This document shows, piece after piece, positions 51,989-61,657 of a DNA stretch of 64,000 nt; positions within the stretch are counted from its first letter, which is position 1; each line of letters opens with the position of its first letter. The stretch covers positions 248,001 through 312,000 of the forward strand of contig JADJGC010000023.1 in assembly GCA_016708315.1 (NCBI GenBank), in the 5' to 3' direction. This DNA comes from a bacterium (GTDB taxonomy: Bacteria; Zixibacteria; MSB-5A5; CAIYYT01). Both the position numbers and the translations under genes were made by a program. The notes under the pieces were generated by a model that worked only from the letters and a program-made list of their open reading frames with translations, was not told the DNA's origin and did not search any database.

Positions 51989-53326
51989 CTATCCCTCCGT
52001 GGTCTCCAGATTGAAGTTGTTGATCTTCATTGCCGGTACCAGCATCGCAACCGAGTATTGTGGATACAACTCGCGTGCTTTGGATATCATCTCGGCATTG
52101 GCGTACGCTTCAAGTATCGACTGGTTGATGCGCATATTCTTGATCGCCGCGCCAACCTTGCCGTTTTCGATCAGGAAAGTCCCATCGCGCGTCGTGCCGG
52201 TCACCTGTGTCTTCATCGGATTCAGGAAATTGACATACCAGAAGTGCGTGATATATACTCCGCGACTCGTCGATGCCACCATCTCGTCGATCGTTGAATT
52301 CCCGCCGTTGATTGCCATATACTTCGGATACGGCCCGTAGGTATTATTCGGCGGCAGTGCATGTCCTGTCGATTCGCTCTTAAGCAGTCTCGCATAATAC
52401 GAATTTGAAACGACTCCCTTGGCGATTCCGTTCTCGATCAACGTCACCTGCTTGCGAGGTACACCCTCATAGTCAAATGCTAACCCGGCAAACTCCGGCG
52501 CCAATGGATCTTCGATGATGGTGATGTTGTCGCCGGTAATCTTTTCGCCGATTTTTCCCGCCATGAATGAGCGCTGTTGGTGAAGTGTCTTTGCTCCAAA
52601 TCCCATAAACGCCAGGAACAACAATAACTGCCCGACTGCCGCCGGTTCGAGAATCACCGTGTAAGCGCCAGTCTCCAGCGAAATCGGCTCAAGCGAGCGC
52701 ACGGCTTTATCAATCGCACGATTAGCAGTTCTCTCTACATCGATATTCTTCGCATCATGAGCATACGCAATCGCCCAACCGGCATTCCCCTTCTCGCCGT
52801 TTGCCGTCAACGACAGCTCCGACCGCGAACTGGTCCCAAACTGCTCTATGCCGAGCGAGTTTACGACCGCCACAGTATCGGTCGTTACGCGATAGGCGCC
52901 TGCTGTCTGCAAACTGCTCTTCCGGCACAAATCAACAATCTTGCCGACTGCATCCGCCCTCAACTGCGGTGTGTTTTCGATCGTGCCTGCTTCATTTGCT
53001 GTAATCGTCGGCGCTGCCTGCGGCGACGGCAATGATTCAAAATCAGGGTCTTCCGGCATCAGCTCAGCGATCGTGCAGGCATTAACTACCGCCTGCTTCA
53101 AAGCCTGTGCGCTCAGGTCCCCTGTCGAAGTTATCCCAACTTTTCTATTCTTAATCGCCCGCACATACACCGTCGTGTCGGCGCGATACATATTCTGATG
53201 TATTTGTGATTCAGCAAATCTGGTCAAGCTCAAGTCTTCGCCGATCAAACATAGTTCCGTCTGGTCCGCCGTCGATGCCGCCAGTGCCGCCTTGAGACTG
53301 CTCAGCGTTTGGTCTCTGTTGATCAT
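51989..53326 (-). CDS. tldE: TldE/PmbA-like subunit of the TldD/TldE metalloprotease
   Basis: The 445-residue PmbA/TldE-family protein starts at ATG 53326, which overlaps the tldD stop as ATGA; the longer frame to 53434 is inside tldD. Like other TldE subunits it lacks HExxxH; the equivalent segment is ARLLKSESTGHALPP. The family partners with TldD to degrade unfolded peptides and to mature some RiPPs such as microcin B17. Confidence 0.92.
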   Translation of the reverse strand: MINRDQTLSSLKAALAASTADQTELCLIGEDLSLTRFAESQIHQNMYRADTTVYVRAIKNRKVGITSTGDLSAQALKQAVVNACTIAELMPEDPDFESLPSPQAAPTITANEAGTIENTPQLRADAVGKIVDLCRKSSLQTAGAYRVTTDTVAVVNSLGIEQFGTSSRSELSLTANGEKGNAGWAIAYAHDAKNIDVERTANRAIDKAVRSLEPISLETGAYTVILEPAAVGQLLLFLAFMGFGAKTLHQQRSFMAGKIGEKITGDNITIIEDPLAPEFAGLAFDYEGVPRKQVTLIENGIAKGVVSNSYYARLLKSESTGHALPPNNTYGPYPKYMAINGGNSTIDEMVASTSRGVYITHFWYVNFLNPMKTQVTGTTRDGTFLIENGKVGAAIKNMRINQSILEAYANAEMISKARELYPQYSVAMLVPAMKINNFNLETTEG

Positions 53327-54768
53327 CCGCCCACCTTCACTTGCCGGAACCGCACGTAAGCCGCACCCTGCGCCGTTCTTCCATTTTGTCCCGGCTCGCC
53401 CTTGCCGCAATTCGGCGTACCCCACAATACCCATTCATCCTTGTGTCCCGTCGAGTCGCAGCTATTCCAAAATTGCACTGTATTACCTGAATACGAAGGC
53501 GACTTAACCATTGCACCCAGCTTCCCACCCTTGATTTCCCAGCCGACTTCGCCTCCCAGCGTGAAGTTGTCGCGATTGTCATCAATCGACCATTGCTCGA
53601 CACCCTCGATATAGATACCGTCTTCGATCTCCGCGATCATGTCGGCGAATTTCTTGTCGCCCGGTTCAAGCGTTAGATTCGTCATCCGCACCAGCGGCAC
53701 ATTGCCCCATCCTTCTGCTCGCGCCGCCGCCGATGACTTTGCATTGATCCGTTTCGCCGTCTCCAACGAACTAAGATATCCCACCAACAATCCGTCCTTG
53801 ATCAGCGGCATCCGTGTGGCTTCAACGCCGTCGTCATCATATTTGTATGTCGCCAATCCTCCCGGCAAGGTCGGATCGCTATAAACATTCACAATTTCTG
53901 ACCCATACTTGAGCTTATTCAATTGATCCGTCGTCGCGAAGCTCGTCCCCGAAAAATTCCGCTCCGAACCGAACACTCTGTCCAATTCCAACGGATGTCC
54001 AATAGATTCATGAATCTGTAGCGAGGCCAAATCCGGAGAGAGCACAATATCCGTCACCTTGTCCGGACACTCTGCCGCCGTCTGCATCTCAATCGCCTGT
54101 GTTGCGACTTTGCCAATATTCTCTTCGATCTTGAATGTCGCAATCTGTTCATACCCGCCGCTGACAAACTGCCCCGAAGCTGTCGGAAATGAGCGTTCAT
54201 ATCGCTCGCGCCGGCCCTTGACAATTCCGCAGGTCACACCGGCTCCGGTGTGCAACAACACTTGCTTGATGTCGCTTCCCGCTGTCGAACGAAACATCTT
54301 CGTCTCGCGCCGGAAATCCAGAAATGCCGACGTCGCCGAAATTGCCGCATCCGCATGCATCAAATCTTCCCAGTGCGCCAGCAGATCAAGTTTCTCAGCA
54401 ATCGGCATCACAAACGGATCCTTCGTGAATGGCGTTTCATATACGCCCTTTGCCGTCGGATACTGCCCCAGGTCAATCGGGTTCTTATTCACCTTGCGCG
54501 AAGCATCCGCAATGGCAATGGCCAACTTGACGATTCGCTCATATTCCTTCTCATCAAACTGCGATGATGCCGCAAAACCCCACGATCCATCCTTGAGCAC
54601 ACGCACGCCAAAGCCGAGCGTTACTGATTTTTCTACCGGTTCAATTTTGCGGGATGAAGATGCGAGGCGTTCGATCTCGATCTGTTGTACGCGCAGATCA
54701 GCGTATTCACATTTGCCCTTGGTCAGCTTGCGCAGCCAACCATCAATGTCTTCGACGAGTTTGATCAT
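53323..54768 (-). CDS. tldD: TldD metalloprotease catalytic subunit
   Basis: The 481-residue product carries the zinc motif LQIHESIGHPLELDR (HExxxH). ATG 54768 is chosen: it overlaps the stop of the upstream membrane-protein gene (ATGA), and the frame beyond it to 54927 is a shadow. The C-terminal beta region (CGKGEPGQNGRTAQGAAYVR) is typical. It acts with TldE in the cytoplasm. Confidence 0.94.
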   Translation of the reverse strand: MIKLVEDIDGWLRKLTKGKCEYADLRVQQIEIERLASSSRKIEPVEKSVTLGFGVRVLKDGSWGFAASSQFDEKEYERIVKLAIAIADASRKVNKNPIDLGQYPTAKGVYETPFTKDPFVMPIAEKLDLLAHWEDLMHADAAISATSAFLDFRRETKMFRSTAGSDIKQVLLHTGAGVTCGIVKGRRERYERSFPTASGQFVSGGYEQIATFKIEENIGKVATQAIEMQTAAECPDKVTDIVLSPDLASLQIHESIGHPLELDRVFGSERNFSGTSFATTDQLNKLKYGSEIVNVYSDPTLPGGLATYKYDDDGVEATRMPLIKDGLLVGYLSSLETAKRINAKSSAAARAEGWGNVPLVRMTNLTLEPGDKKFADMIAEIEDGIYIEGVEQWSIDDNRDNFTLGGEVGWEIKGGKLGAMVKSPSYSGNTVQFWNSCDSTGHKDEWVLWGTPNCGKGEPGQNGRTAQGAAYVRFRQVKVGG

Positions 54769-55637
54769 ATCGGTATGTCGACGAAATGTCCTCCTGCCAA
54801 ATATACAATTATCATAAACAAAACCCCGACCAGCGTCAAGGCAATGGCTCCCGGAACCGAAACAAAATTCTTCTCCGGTTTGAACCCGAAAATTGTCCCG
54901 CGAAACACGACAGTTAACCCCAGCCAATAGAGGATCAGCAATTCCATGTATGTTTGCGCTCGGTTGTCATCCAGCGGCCACCCGCCCCAGTAGTAGCCGA
55001 AACGGATATGCGACACAAACAACCCGATCAGCGCCGTCCCCAACAGCATCAACAAACCGGTTATAAACACTTTGCGCGAGAGTTTCTTCAGGCTCTTTTC
55101 GTTCGATGTGCGCAATCCGAAAACATTGAACAATGCCATGAATGCATACATCGCAGCAATAAACATGACTCCGACATGCGCGCCCCATACAATCAACGAC
55201 GGTCGGCCCTCAAATAACAAAGCGATGTTCGAATTTAGTTCCTTTGGAAGCCGCAGTGTCAAAGTGTCGTCAACCGAAGTTAATTCTACGAAATATTCGT
55301 ATACCTCGCCTCGTCCGAGTCGCGGCAGTTCGGTAGAGTACCGATCCAAAGTCTCGGGATTGCGAGTCAAAGCTAATTGCGAGAAGTCGCCAACACCGCC
55401 GCTTCGATAATAGAGATTCAGGTTAAATTGGATGGAGTCGTTCGGCGCCGTCGCCCAGACCTCGATATTCGGGTCGCTGCTGCGCGAGAATTTGCCGGCT
55501 GAAGTGTGGTCTAAAATAAAACCGCCGGCTGAATTGTCGTAGTAGCCGGCGTCGGAAGTATTCTTATTGATGCGCGGTGCGACCGCGAACAGCAGCAGCG
55601 TCAGAATGAATGCAAGGAATGTCTTAACACTGCTCAA
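54765..55637 (-). CDS. Membrane protein with exported N-terminal domain, unknown function
   Basis: The 290-residue product has a signal/anchor segment (TFLAFILTLLLFAVAP), then a beta-rich exported domain (about 20-130, EVWATAPNDSIQFNLNLYYR), then four helices (about 150-170, 190-212, 230-250 and 262-283). No motif was recognised. It overlaps prfA by 4 bases and tldD by 4, so it is tightly coupled to both. Confidence 0.75.
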   Translation of the reverse strand: MSSVKTFLAFILTLLLFAVAPRINKNTSDAGYYDNSAGGFILDHTSAGKFSRSSDPNIEVWATAPNDSIQFNLNLYYRSGGVGDFSQLALTRNPETLDRYSTELPRLGRGEVYEYFVELTSVDDTLTLRLPKELNSNIALLFEGRPSLIVWGAHVGVMFIAAMYAFMALFNVFGLRTSNEKSLKKLSRKVFITGLLMLLGTALIGLFVSHIRFGYYWGGWPLDDNRAQTYMELLILYWLGLTVVFRGTIFGFKPEKNFVSVPGAIALTLVGVLFMIIVYLAGGHFVDIPI

Positions 55638-56719
55638 TTCACCCCCGCCAACTCGCCGGCTTTCTTGAGACGTTCCTCCTGCTCCTGCTCCTGCAGCGGC
55701 GTGATCAAGTCGTCCAAATCGCCGGCTAAAATATCATTAAGCTTATGTAAAGTCAGATTGATGCGGTGATCCGTGACCCGGCTCTGTGGAAAATTGTATG
55801 TCCGAATCTTCGCCGACCTGTCACCCGAACCAACCATCGTCTTGCGCGCCGAGGCAATCTTCTCCTGTTGCTCGGCAATTGCCCGGTCAAGCAAACGCGC
55901 ACGCAGCACTTTGAGGGCTTTGACCTTGTTCTTCAATTGCGACTTTTCATCCTGACAACTCACCACCGTATTTGTCGGCAGATGTGTAATTCGCACAGCT
56001 GAATCTGTAGTATTGACCGACTGCCCACCCGGTCCCGATGACCGGAACACATCGATTCGCAGTTCGCTGGGATTGATCTCGATATCCACTTCGTCCGCTT
56101 CCGGCAGTACTGCCACCGACGCTGCTGAAGTATGAATCCGTCCCGAAGCTTCCGTCGCCGGCACGCGCTGAACACGGTGCACACCCGATTCAAACTTGAG
56201 ACGCGCAAAGACATCCTCACCGCTTACGGCAAGAATCACTTCCTTAAATCCGCCGCCACCGGTAGGATTCGAGCTAAGCAACTCAATCTTCAAACCTTTG
56301 TTGTCTGCATAACGCGAATACATTCGGTACAAATCAGCCGCAAACAGTGCCGCCTCGTCGCCGCCGGTACCGGCACGAATTTCCAAAATGACATCCTTCG
56401 AGTCGTTCGGATCGCGCGGTGACAAAAGAAGCTTCAACTTTTTGGCGACTTCGTCGTGATGCGCCTCAGCTTCTTCCTTTTCAGCTTGCGCCAATTCGAC
56501 TAAATCAGAATCGGCGTTCTCAGTAATGATGCGGTCCGCTTCCGTAATCGTCTGCACCAGCTTGCGGTACTCGCGGCCAACCGCGACGATCTCCGCGACT
56601 TCTTTGTGTTCGCGTGACAATTTGCGAAAACGCTGGTTATCGGCGGCCACTTTCGGGTCGCTCAAATCCATCGCAAGCTTATCGAGTTTATCTTCGAATG
56701 ATTTGACGAGATCAAGCAT
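55634..56719 (-). CDS. prfA: Peptide chain release factor 1
   Basis: The 361-residue class I release factor has the GGQ loop in RSSGPGGQSVNTTDSAVR and the PAT-type stop-codon recognition tripeptide in RVPATEASGRIHTS, marking RF1 (UAA/UAG) rather than RF2. ATG 56719 is used; GTG 56731 is possible. It overlaps the DUF1385 gene by 8 bases. Confidence 0.96.
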   Translation of the reverse strand: MLDLVKSFEDKLDKLAMDLSDPKVAADNQRFRKLSREHKEVAEIVAVGREYRKLVQTITEADRIITENADSDLVELAQAEKEEAEAHHDEVAKKLKLLLSPRDPNDSKDVILEIRAGTGGDEAALFAADLYRMYSRYADNKGLKIELLSSNPTGGGGFKEVILAVSGEDVFARLKFESGVHRVQRVPATEASGRIHTSAASVAVLPEADEVDIEINPSELRIDVFRSSGPGGQSVNTTDSAVRITHLPTNTVVSCQDEKSQLKNKVKALKVLRARLLDRAIAEQQEKIASARKTMVGSGDRSAKIRTYNFPQSRVTDHRINLTLHKLNDILAGDLDDLITPLQEQEQEERLKKAGELAGVN

Positions 56720-57662
56720 CGGCGAATTCACGGACTTCTATATCTTGAGGCATTTGCAGCGAGGCTTTCACCGCAACAATCGCGACCTCGAGCTGGTCAA
56801 GACTCGGCTCTTTGGTCGTAATCAGTTGCAGCCACAGTCCCGGCTTGATCAATATCTTGGTGAGCTTATTATCGCGCGTCTTGCCGGAGAGCTTGAGCAG
56901 TTCGTATGAACCGCCGGAGACTATCGGCAGAAGCGAAAAATGCAGGGCAAAACGAACGAACAAATTCGGCGGCTGTCCGGTAATCACCTGGAACAGCGTA
57001 TCCGATATCGCAAAAATCAAAATCGCAAACAACGCCACGATCAGAATAAACGACGTCCCGCAGCGCGGATGAAGAGTCGTGTACTTCTTTGCGGCAATCG
57101 CGGTAAGATCATCTTTCATTTCCCAGGCCCAGATCGACTTGTGCTCTGCACCGTGGTACTCGAATATCCGCCGGAAATCTTTGAACAGCGTCAACAACGA
57201 GACATACCCGAGGAAAAACACCACTCGCACCGATCCGGCAACAACGTTGAACATCAGCGCGTCCTTGCCCAGTCCAAACAACGAGGCTACCCACAGCGGC
57301 AAGAAAAAGAAAAACACCACACCCATGCCCAGCGCAAACACAATGCTCAATGCCAGCATGATCGAACTCGTCTTCTTGATCTCTTCCGGCGCCTTGCCCT
57401 CTTGAAGATCAATATCTTGTCCGGCAATTTCGGCCGAAAAATTCAGCGATGAGATTCCGATCCACATCATCTCAAACAACGAGATAAATCCGCGTATGAT
57501 CGGCAGCGCAAAAAACTTGTAGCGCTTCGACAGCGGCGTGTGCTCGGTCGTCTTGACAAGTATCGAATTATCGGCGCGGCGAACTGCAGTCGAGATATGC
57601 GTCGCTGAACGAATCATGACGCCCTCAATTACCGCTTGTCCGCCTACCTGGAAATCTGCCAT
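56712..57662 (-). CDS. DUF1385 membrane protein (YqhQ-like)
   Basis: The 316-residue product starts MADFQVGGQAVIEGVMIRS, the family's N-terminal signature. It then has a polytopic membrane region and FEYHGAEHKSIWAWE and HPRCGTSFILIVALFAI, both conserved. ATG 57662 with TGAGGT upstream replaces a longer frame beginning at 57710. The family often lies between rpmE and prfA, as here. The function is unknown. Confidence 0.92.
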   Translation of the reverse strand: MADFQVGGQAVIEGVMIRSATHISTAVRRADNSILVKTTEHTPLSKRYKFFALPIIRGFISLFEMMWIGISSLNFSAEIAGQDIDLQEGKAPEEIKKTSSIMLALSIVFALGMGVVFFFFLPLWVASLFGLGKDALMFNVVAGSVRVVFFLGYVSLLTLFKDFRRIFEYHGAEHKSIWAWEMKDDLTAIAAKKYTTLHPRCGTSFILIVALFAILIFAISDTLFQVITGQPPNLFVRFALHFSLLPIVSGGSYELLKLSGKTRDNKLTKILIKPGLWLQLITTKEPSLDQLEVAIVAVKASLQMPQDIEVREFADA

Positions 57663-57685
57663 TAATACCTCAGGGAATAGATATA

Positions 57686-57717
57686 CAAAAAGCAGGAATA
57701 GCCAAGCCATTCCTGCT
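57686..57717 (-). terminator. Terminator after rpmE
   Basis: On the minus strand AGCAGGAAT pairs with ATTCCTGCT (57717-57709 with 57699-57691) around a 9-nt loop, then TTTTTG. It should partly uncouple rpmE from the DUF1385-prfA operon. Confidence 0.8.
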
Positions 57718-57735
57718 TATGTTCTGCTTGCTCAG

Positions 57736-57969
57736 TTACTGTTCCGACTTCTTTTCGGTAGCGCCGGCTGTTTGGCCGTACTTGCGGCGGAAACGGTCGA
57801 TACGGCCTGCCGTATCCAGTAGTTTCTGCTTGCCGGTGTAGAACGGATGGCACTGAGCGCAAATTTCAACCATGATCGTGTCCTTCGTGGTCGAGCGGGT
57901 TTCAAACTCGCTGCCGCAGGCACATTTGATCATGACCTTATTGTACTTGGGATGAATATCCGGTTTCAC
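57736..57969 (-). CDS. rpmE: Ribosomal protein L31
   Basis: The 77-residue product has a zinc-binding C+ form: CAC and CAQC pairs, HPKYNKVMIKCACG and CHPFYTGKQKLLDTAGRIDRF. The GTG start at 57969 is fixed by the upstream AGGAGAG and by family length. It has its own strong promoter and terminator. Confidence 0.96.
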   Translation of the reverse strand: MKPDIHPKYNKVMIKCACGSEFETRSTTKDTIMVEICAQCHPFYTGKQKLLDTAGRIDRFRRKYGQTAGATEKKSEQ

Positions 57970-58005
57970 TTCGCACTCTCCTGTTAAACCACAAAATAGT
58001 CTTTT

Positions 58006-58034
58006 ATTATATGCCCGGACGTCGTCTTTGGCAA
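58006..58034 (-). promoter_or_regulatory. Promoter of rpmE
   Basis: On the minus strand TTGCCA (58034-58029), a 17-bp spacer, then a perfect TATAAT (58011-58006). Transcription would start near 58000, about 30 nt before the GTG. Confidence 0.82.
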
Positions 58035-58346
58035 GTGAATTATTGGATTCTCTTCCTAAATCCAACTTCTCCAACAACTTGTAGTAGCTTAAAAAAGTAC
58101 CGGAGCCGGTCCCTAAACTGGTTGGATTCAACGATGTCGACCGGCCCCGAACTAATCTATCGGAAGATCCTGTTGTCAGCTAATACAACATCGAGGTATT
58201 TGAATAGGTTCCCGAACGTTAGTCTGAAAATGTGTCTGAATTGGCCGGATCAAACCGCGCGTTTAAACAAGTCTCAAACGCCTGAATATCGGATGCAACT
58301 GTGATCCCCAAAGAGAGACTCGCCTAGTTTTGCTTTAAAAACGGCC

Positions 58347-59240
58347 TTAGGCATTGTAAAATCGAATCATTGAGTCGACCAAAACCTCCCACGCTCCTTG
58401 CCACTTTCCTTCGTCCTGCCATCCTGCAATCGGCACTACATACTTTATGCGACAGGCACGCTTGCCCTCTAGGACTTCCCACTCAAGTGGACCCCCAAAA
58501 GAAGCTTCAATCTCCTCTTTGTGAGCCTTCAATTGGTCAAAAACTTGTCGATTGGCAACTTCAGCCTCTTTGCCCCGATCGATGTAAAGCTCAATTTGCG
58601 CATCATGGCGGCGAACGACGTAATTGAGAAGGAGCCCCGATGATCCTGCTGAAGTGCCAATCCAGTTGAATCGATTTGCAGTAATTCCCGCGTGCAACTT
58701 CGTCTTGGTCTTGGCGTACGACAGCAATCCCTCCCAAACTTTGTGCGATAGTAGTGACGCTCTACAAAGTCCTTTTTAATCTCCAGCCTCCGCAGATTCC
58801 TCGCTCGGGCCGGTAATCAGCGTAAACAATGGCGCAGGCTGTGAGTCACCATCTTGATTGCTTCAACCTTCACCAGATAGAATGATGCTGCCGGCTTTCA
58901 TTGAGCCACGCGATTGCACGTACATGCTCTGGACGGGGTTCACTTACGAGCCAAATGGCAGACTTGGCTTCCAATACAGTCAGGTAGGTGATGAGCTTTC
59001 CTAGGTGGTCATGATTGCTCTTTTCGAGTTGGTTCTCGACTATCACGGCGTTTCCTGGTTCATCCTCTGCCACTAAGTCAACGCTAAAATCGCCAGCGTC
59101 TCTTTCGCGCTCTGCACCCGACAGAGTCAGATCTAGCGATTCACCCAGAACTTCAATGTTATTTTCAAGCCAAGTTGTGAAGTCGTGAGCCTCATGTTTC
59201 CAAACTTCGCGGAGCTTCCCCGCGTTATCTTTCCGATCAT
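58347..59240 (-). pseudogene. Decayed DUF4268/PD-(D/E)XK nuclease-like gene
   Basis: Fragments in at least three frames line up in order. First REVWKHEAHDFTTWLENN and DFSVDLVAEDEPGNAVIVEN (nuclease-like D...E-N-Q core), then HLGKLITYLTVLEAKSAIWL and EPRPEHVRAIAWLNE (58870-59073). Next come GDSQPAPLFTLITGPSEE, an in-frame TAA, and finally the C-terminal DUF4268 part LLSYAKTKTKLHAG to MIRFYNA (58347-58727). The multiple frame changes plus a stop go beyond a single read error. It interrupts the usual rho-rpmE neighbourhood, suggesting an acquired and now decaying gene. Confidence 0.75.
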
Positions 59241-59281
59241 AACTACCTTGCTGTCTCCTTGTAGGTCCCAGGTCGCGCCCC

Positions 59282-60529
59282 CTAATCCTTCATCGAATCC
59301 AAAAACTTCTTGTTCGTCTTCGCCTTCTTCAAACGATCCAACAAGAACTCCATCGCCTCAATCGCATTCATGTCCGCCAAAAACTTGCGCAAAATCCAGA
59401 TACGCGCCAAAGACACCTCTTCAATCAGAAGCTCTTCCTTACGCGTCGATGAACGATTGATATCCATCGCCGGGAACACGCGCCGATCCGCCAGTCTGCG
59501 GTCAAGCACGATTTCCGAGTTACCGGTGCCTTTGAATTCTTCGAAAATCACTTCGTCCATGCGCGAGCCGGTCTCGATCAACGCCGTTCCGACAATCGTC
59601 AACGAACCGCCCTCTTCGATATTACGCGCCGCGCCGAAGAATCGCTTCGGACGCTGCAATGCGTTCGAGTCAACGCCGCCCGAAAGAATCTTGCCCGAGT
59701 GCGGCACCACCGAGTTGTGTGCGCGCGCCAGACGGGTAATCGAGTCGAGCAAAATCACAACGTGATGCTGATGCTCCACCAACCGCTTCGCCTTCTGCAA
59801 CACCATCTCGGCAACTTGCACATGGCGTTCCGCCGGTTCGTCAAATGTCGAAGACACCACTTCGCCCTTGACCGAGCGCTTCATGTCGGTGACTTCTTCC
59901 GGACGCTCGTCGATCAGCAATACAATCAACTTGCATTCCGGGTGATTCGTTGTAATCGAATTGGCAATCTTCTGCAGAATGATCGTCTTACCAGCCTTCG
60001 GCGGCGACACGATCAATGCGCGCTGTCCCTTGCCCAGCGGACACATCAGATCCATCACGCGAGTGGTCTGCTCTTCCGGTATCGTCTCAAGCTGGAATTT
60101 TTCGTTGGGGTAAAGCGGCGTCAGGTTGTCGAAGAGAATCTTGTGCTTGGCAACATCCGGATTCTCGAAATTGACTGCCTCGATCTTAAGCAGCGCAAAA
60201 TATCGCTCTGATTCCTTCGGCGGTCGCACTTGCCCGGAAATAATATCGCCGGTGCGCAAATCGAATCGCTTGATCTGCGATGGCGAAACGTAGATATCGT
60301 CCGGCCCGGGAAGGTAATTGTAATCAGCCGAGCGCAGAAAGCCGTAGCCTTCTTCAAGAATTTCCAGAACGCCCTCACCGAAGATGAGTCCGTCCTTTTC
60401 CGTCTTGGCTTCGAGAATCTTGAAGATCAGCTCGGATTTGCGTAAACCGGAAACCCCGGGAATTTCCAATTCCTCGGCGGTTTTCAACAGCTCCGCAATG
60501 GTTCTACTTTTCAGTTCGACAATGTCCAT
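59282..60529 (-). CDS. rho: Transcription termination factor Rho
   Basis: The 415-residue hexameric helicase has the N-terminal helix bundle ELKSRTIAELLKTAEEL, the RNA-binding cold-shock-like domain GYGFLRSADYNYLPGPDDIYV, Walker A APPKAGKT-like VSPPKAGKTIIL, Walker B VILLDSITRLARA, the Q-loop VVPHSGKILSGGVD and the R-loop. It has AAAGGACC before the ATG. It lies 174 bases downstream of rsfS. Confidence 0.97.
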   Translation of the reverse strand: MDIVELKSRTIAELLKTAEELEIPGVSGLRKSELIFKILEAKTEKDGLIFGEGVLEILEEGYGFLRSADYNYLPGPDDIYVSPSQIKRFDLRTGDIISGQVRPPKESERYFALLKIEAVNFENPDVAKHKILFDNLTPLYPNEKFQLETIPEEQTTRVMDLMCPLGKGQRALIVSPPKAGKTIILQKIANSITTNHPECKLIVLLIDERPEEVTDMKRSVKGEVVSSTFDEPAERHVQVAEMVLQKAKRLVEHQHHVVILLDSITRLARAHNSVVPHSGKILSGGVDSNALQRPKRFFGAARNIEEGGSLTIVGTALIETGSRMDEVIFEEFKGTGNSEIVLDRRLADRRVFPAMDINRSSTRKEELLIEEVSLARIWILRKFLADMNAIEAMEFLLDRLKKAKTNKKFLDSMKD

Positions 60530-60703
60530 ATTGTATGGTCCTTTCAGAATATTAAAACAAAATTGAATTCGAGATTAGTTGTGCCCGGGCAAATGAGATA
60601 GTCCGGTCGATGCGCTCTTGATATGCGCCTGAGGCTCGCCTGTCACGGGCGATTTGATTTCGTTGCGATCTCCAGCGGTTGAAATGAAGCGCCGATGGGC
60701 TGC

Positions 60704-61048
60704 TTAGGCTGCGATTTCCTCCGACGGTGCGTCGCCCCACAGGTCTTCAAGACCGTAGAACTCGCGAACGTCGCGTTGGAACACATGCACTACAACATCG
60801 ACATAGTCAAGCAATACCCAGCGCAGACTGCTGTATCCTTCCCGGTGCCAGACTTTAACCCCGGTGTCCCGGAGTTCGTCGACAATGTGATCCGCTACTG
60901 CGCGCGCCTGCACATCGGCATCTACCGTGCAGATCACGAAATAATCGCAGACCGCGGACAACTTGCGCAGGTCGAGTATTTTGATGTCATAGGCTTTCTT
61001 GTCGAGCGCCAGATCGGCTATCTTGTGAGCCAGTTCATTTGGAGTCAA
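60704..61048 (-). CDS. rsfS: Ribosomal silencing factor RsfS
   Basis: The 114-residue product blocks ribosomal subunit joining via L14. Family motifs: DIKILDLRKLSAVCDYFVI, VWHREGYSSLRWVLLDYVDVVVHVF and REFYGLEDLWGDA. The TTG at 61048 is the likely start, though the nearest GGAGG is about 20 nt upstream, so initiation slightly upstream at a rare codon cannot be excluded. Confidence 0.94.
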   Translation of the reverse strand: MTPNELAHKIADLALDKKAYDIKILDLRKLSAVCDYFVICTVDADVQARAVADHIVDELRDTGVKVWHREGYSSLRWVLLDYVDVVVHVFQRDVREFYGLEDLWGDAPSEEIAA

Positions 61049-61087
61049 TAACGAGATGCTGAAAAGTCCTCCTTCGCCGTCGCGAGG

Positions 61088-61591
61088 TCAGTTTGGTTTC
61101 TTGAGCGCGATCAACTTTTCATAGTCGGCGCCAACTACCAGTGAATAATCTATATCGTAAAAATTGCTTTCAAGTTCCTTAAAGCTGATCCGGTCGGGCG
61201 ACAATCCGATTTTCGCCGCAAAACGTGCCGCATGATCGTGCTTTGCCTTGCGCGCTATCAGAAGTGTCTTCTCCTGCTGAAATGATTCAAAATTCCCCTC
61301 ATCAAGAACATCAACTATGAAATCAGGTCCAGCGTTCGTCTTAACGTGACGCGAGAATGTCGAGGCCGCCCCGGCGATTCCGCAGCCGTTAAGTATCTGC
61401 ACGCGCAACGCCATCGGCACAATCGCTTCGGCAGAATCCGGCGCAGGCGCCGATTCGCCCTTCATGATGTTTATGACAAACGAACCGACAAAAGCCAATA
61501 CTCCCAGTGACACTGCGATGAGTATTATGTCGATGATCCGGCTTCCCGATTTCGGCTTCGCCGCCTTGGTTCTGGAACGAACTTTGCTCAG
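61088..61591 (-). CDS. LytR C-terminal-domain membrane protein, probable non-AUG start
   Basis: The globular part (ALRVQILNGCGIAGAASTFSR to the end) is a LytR_C domain. The GTG at 61513 would start inside a hydrophobic helix. Extending the frame 26 codons adds a basic lead (SKVRSRTKAAKPKSGSR) and completes one membrane helix (IIDIILIAVSLGVLAFVGSF), a far more sensible N-terminus. The only plausible codon there is CTG 61591, because a TAG lies two codons before it. It precedes rsfS by 39 bases. Confidence 0.75.
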   Translation of the reverse strand: MSKVRSRTKAAKPKSGSRIIDIILIAVSLGVLAFVGSFVINIMKGESAPAPDSAEAIVPMALRVQILNGCGIAGAASTFSRHVKTNAGPDFIVDVLDEGNFESFQQEKTLLIARKAKHDHAARFAAKIGLSPDRISFKELESNFYDIDYSLVVGADYEKLIALKKPN

Positions 61592-61657
61592 ATTCTATTC
61601 TTTATTGAAAATGTTTCGGGACTGCGAACGTAAGGGGGGCACAATGCGTCACTTCTG

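Noticed and set aside
58011..58304. A 97-codon plus-strand frame upstream of rpmE
   Set aside because: It runs over the rpmE promoter in reverse, has no ribosome site and no recognisable protein sequence.
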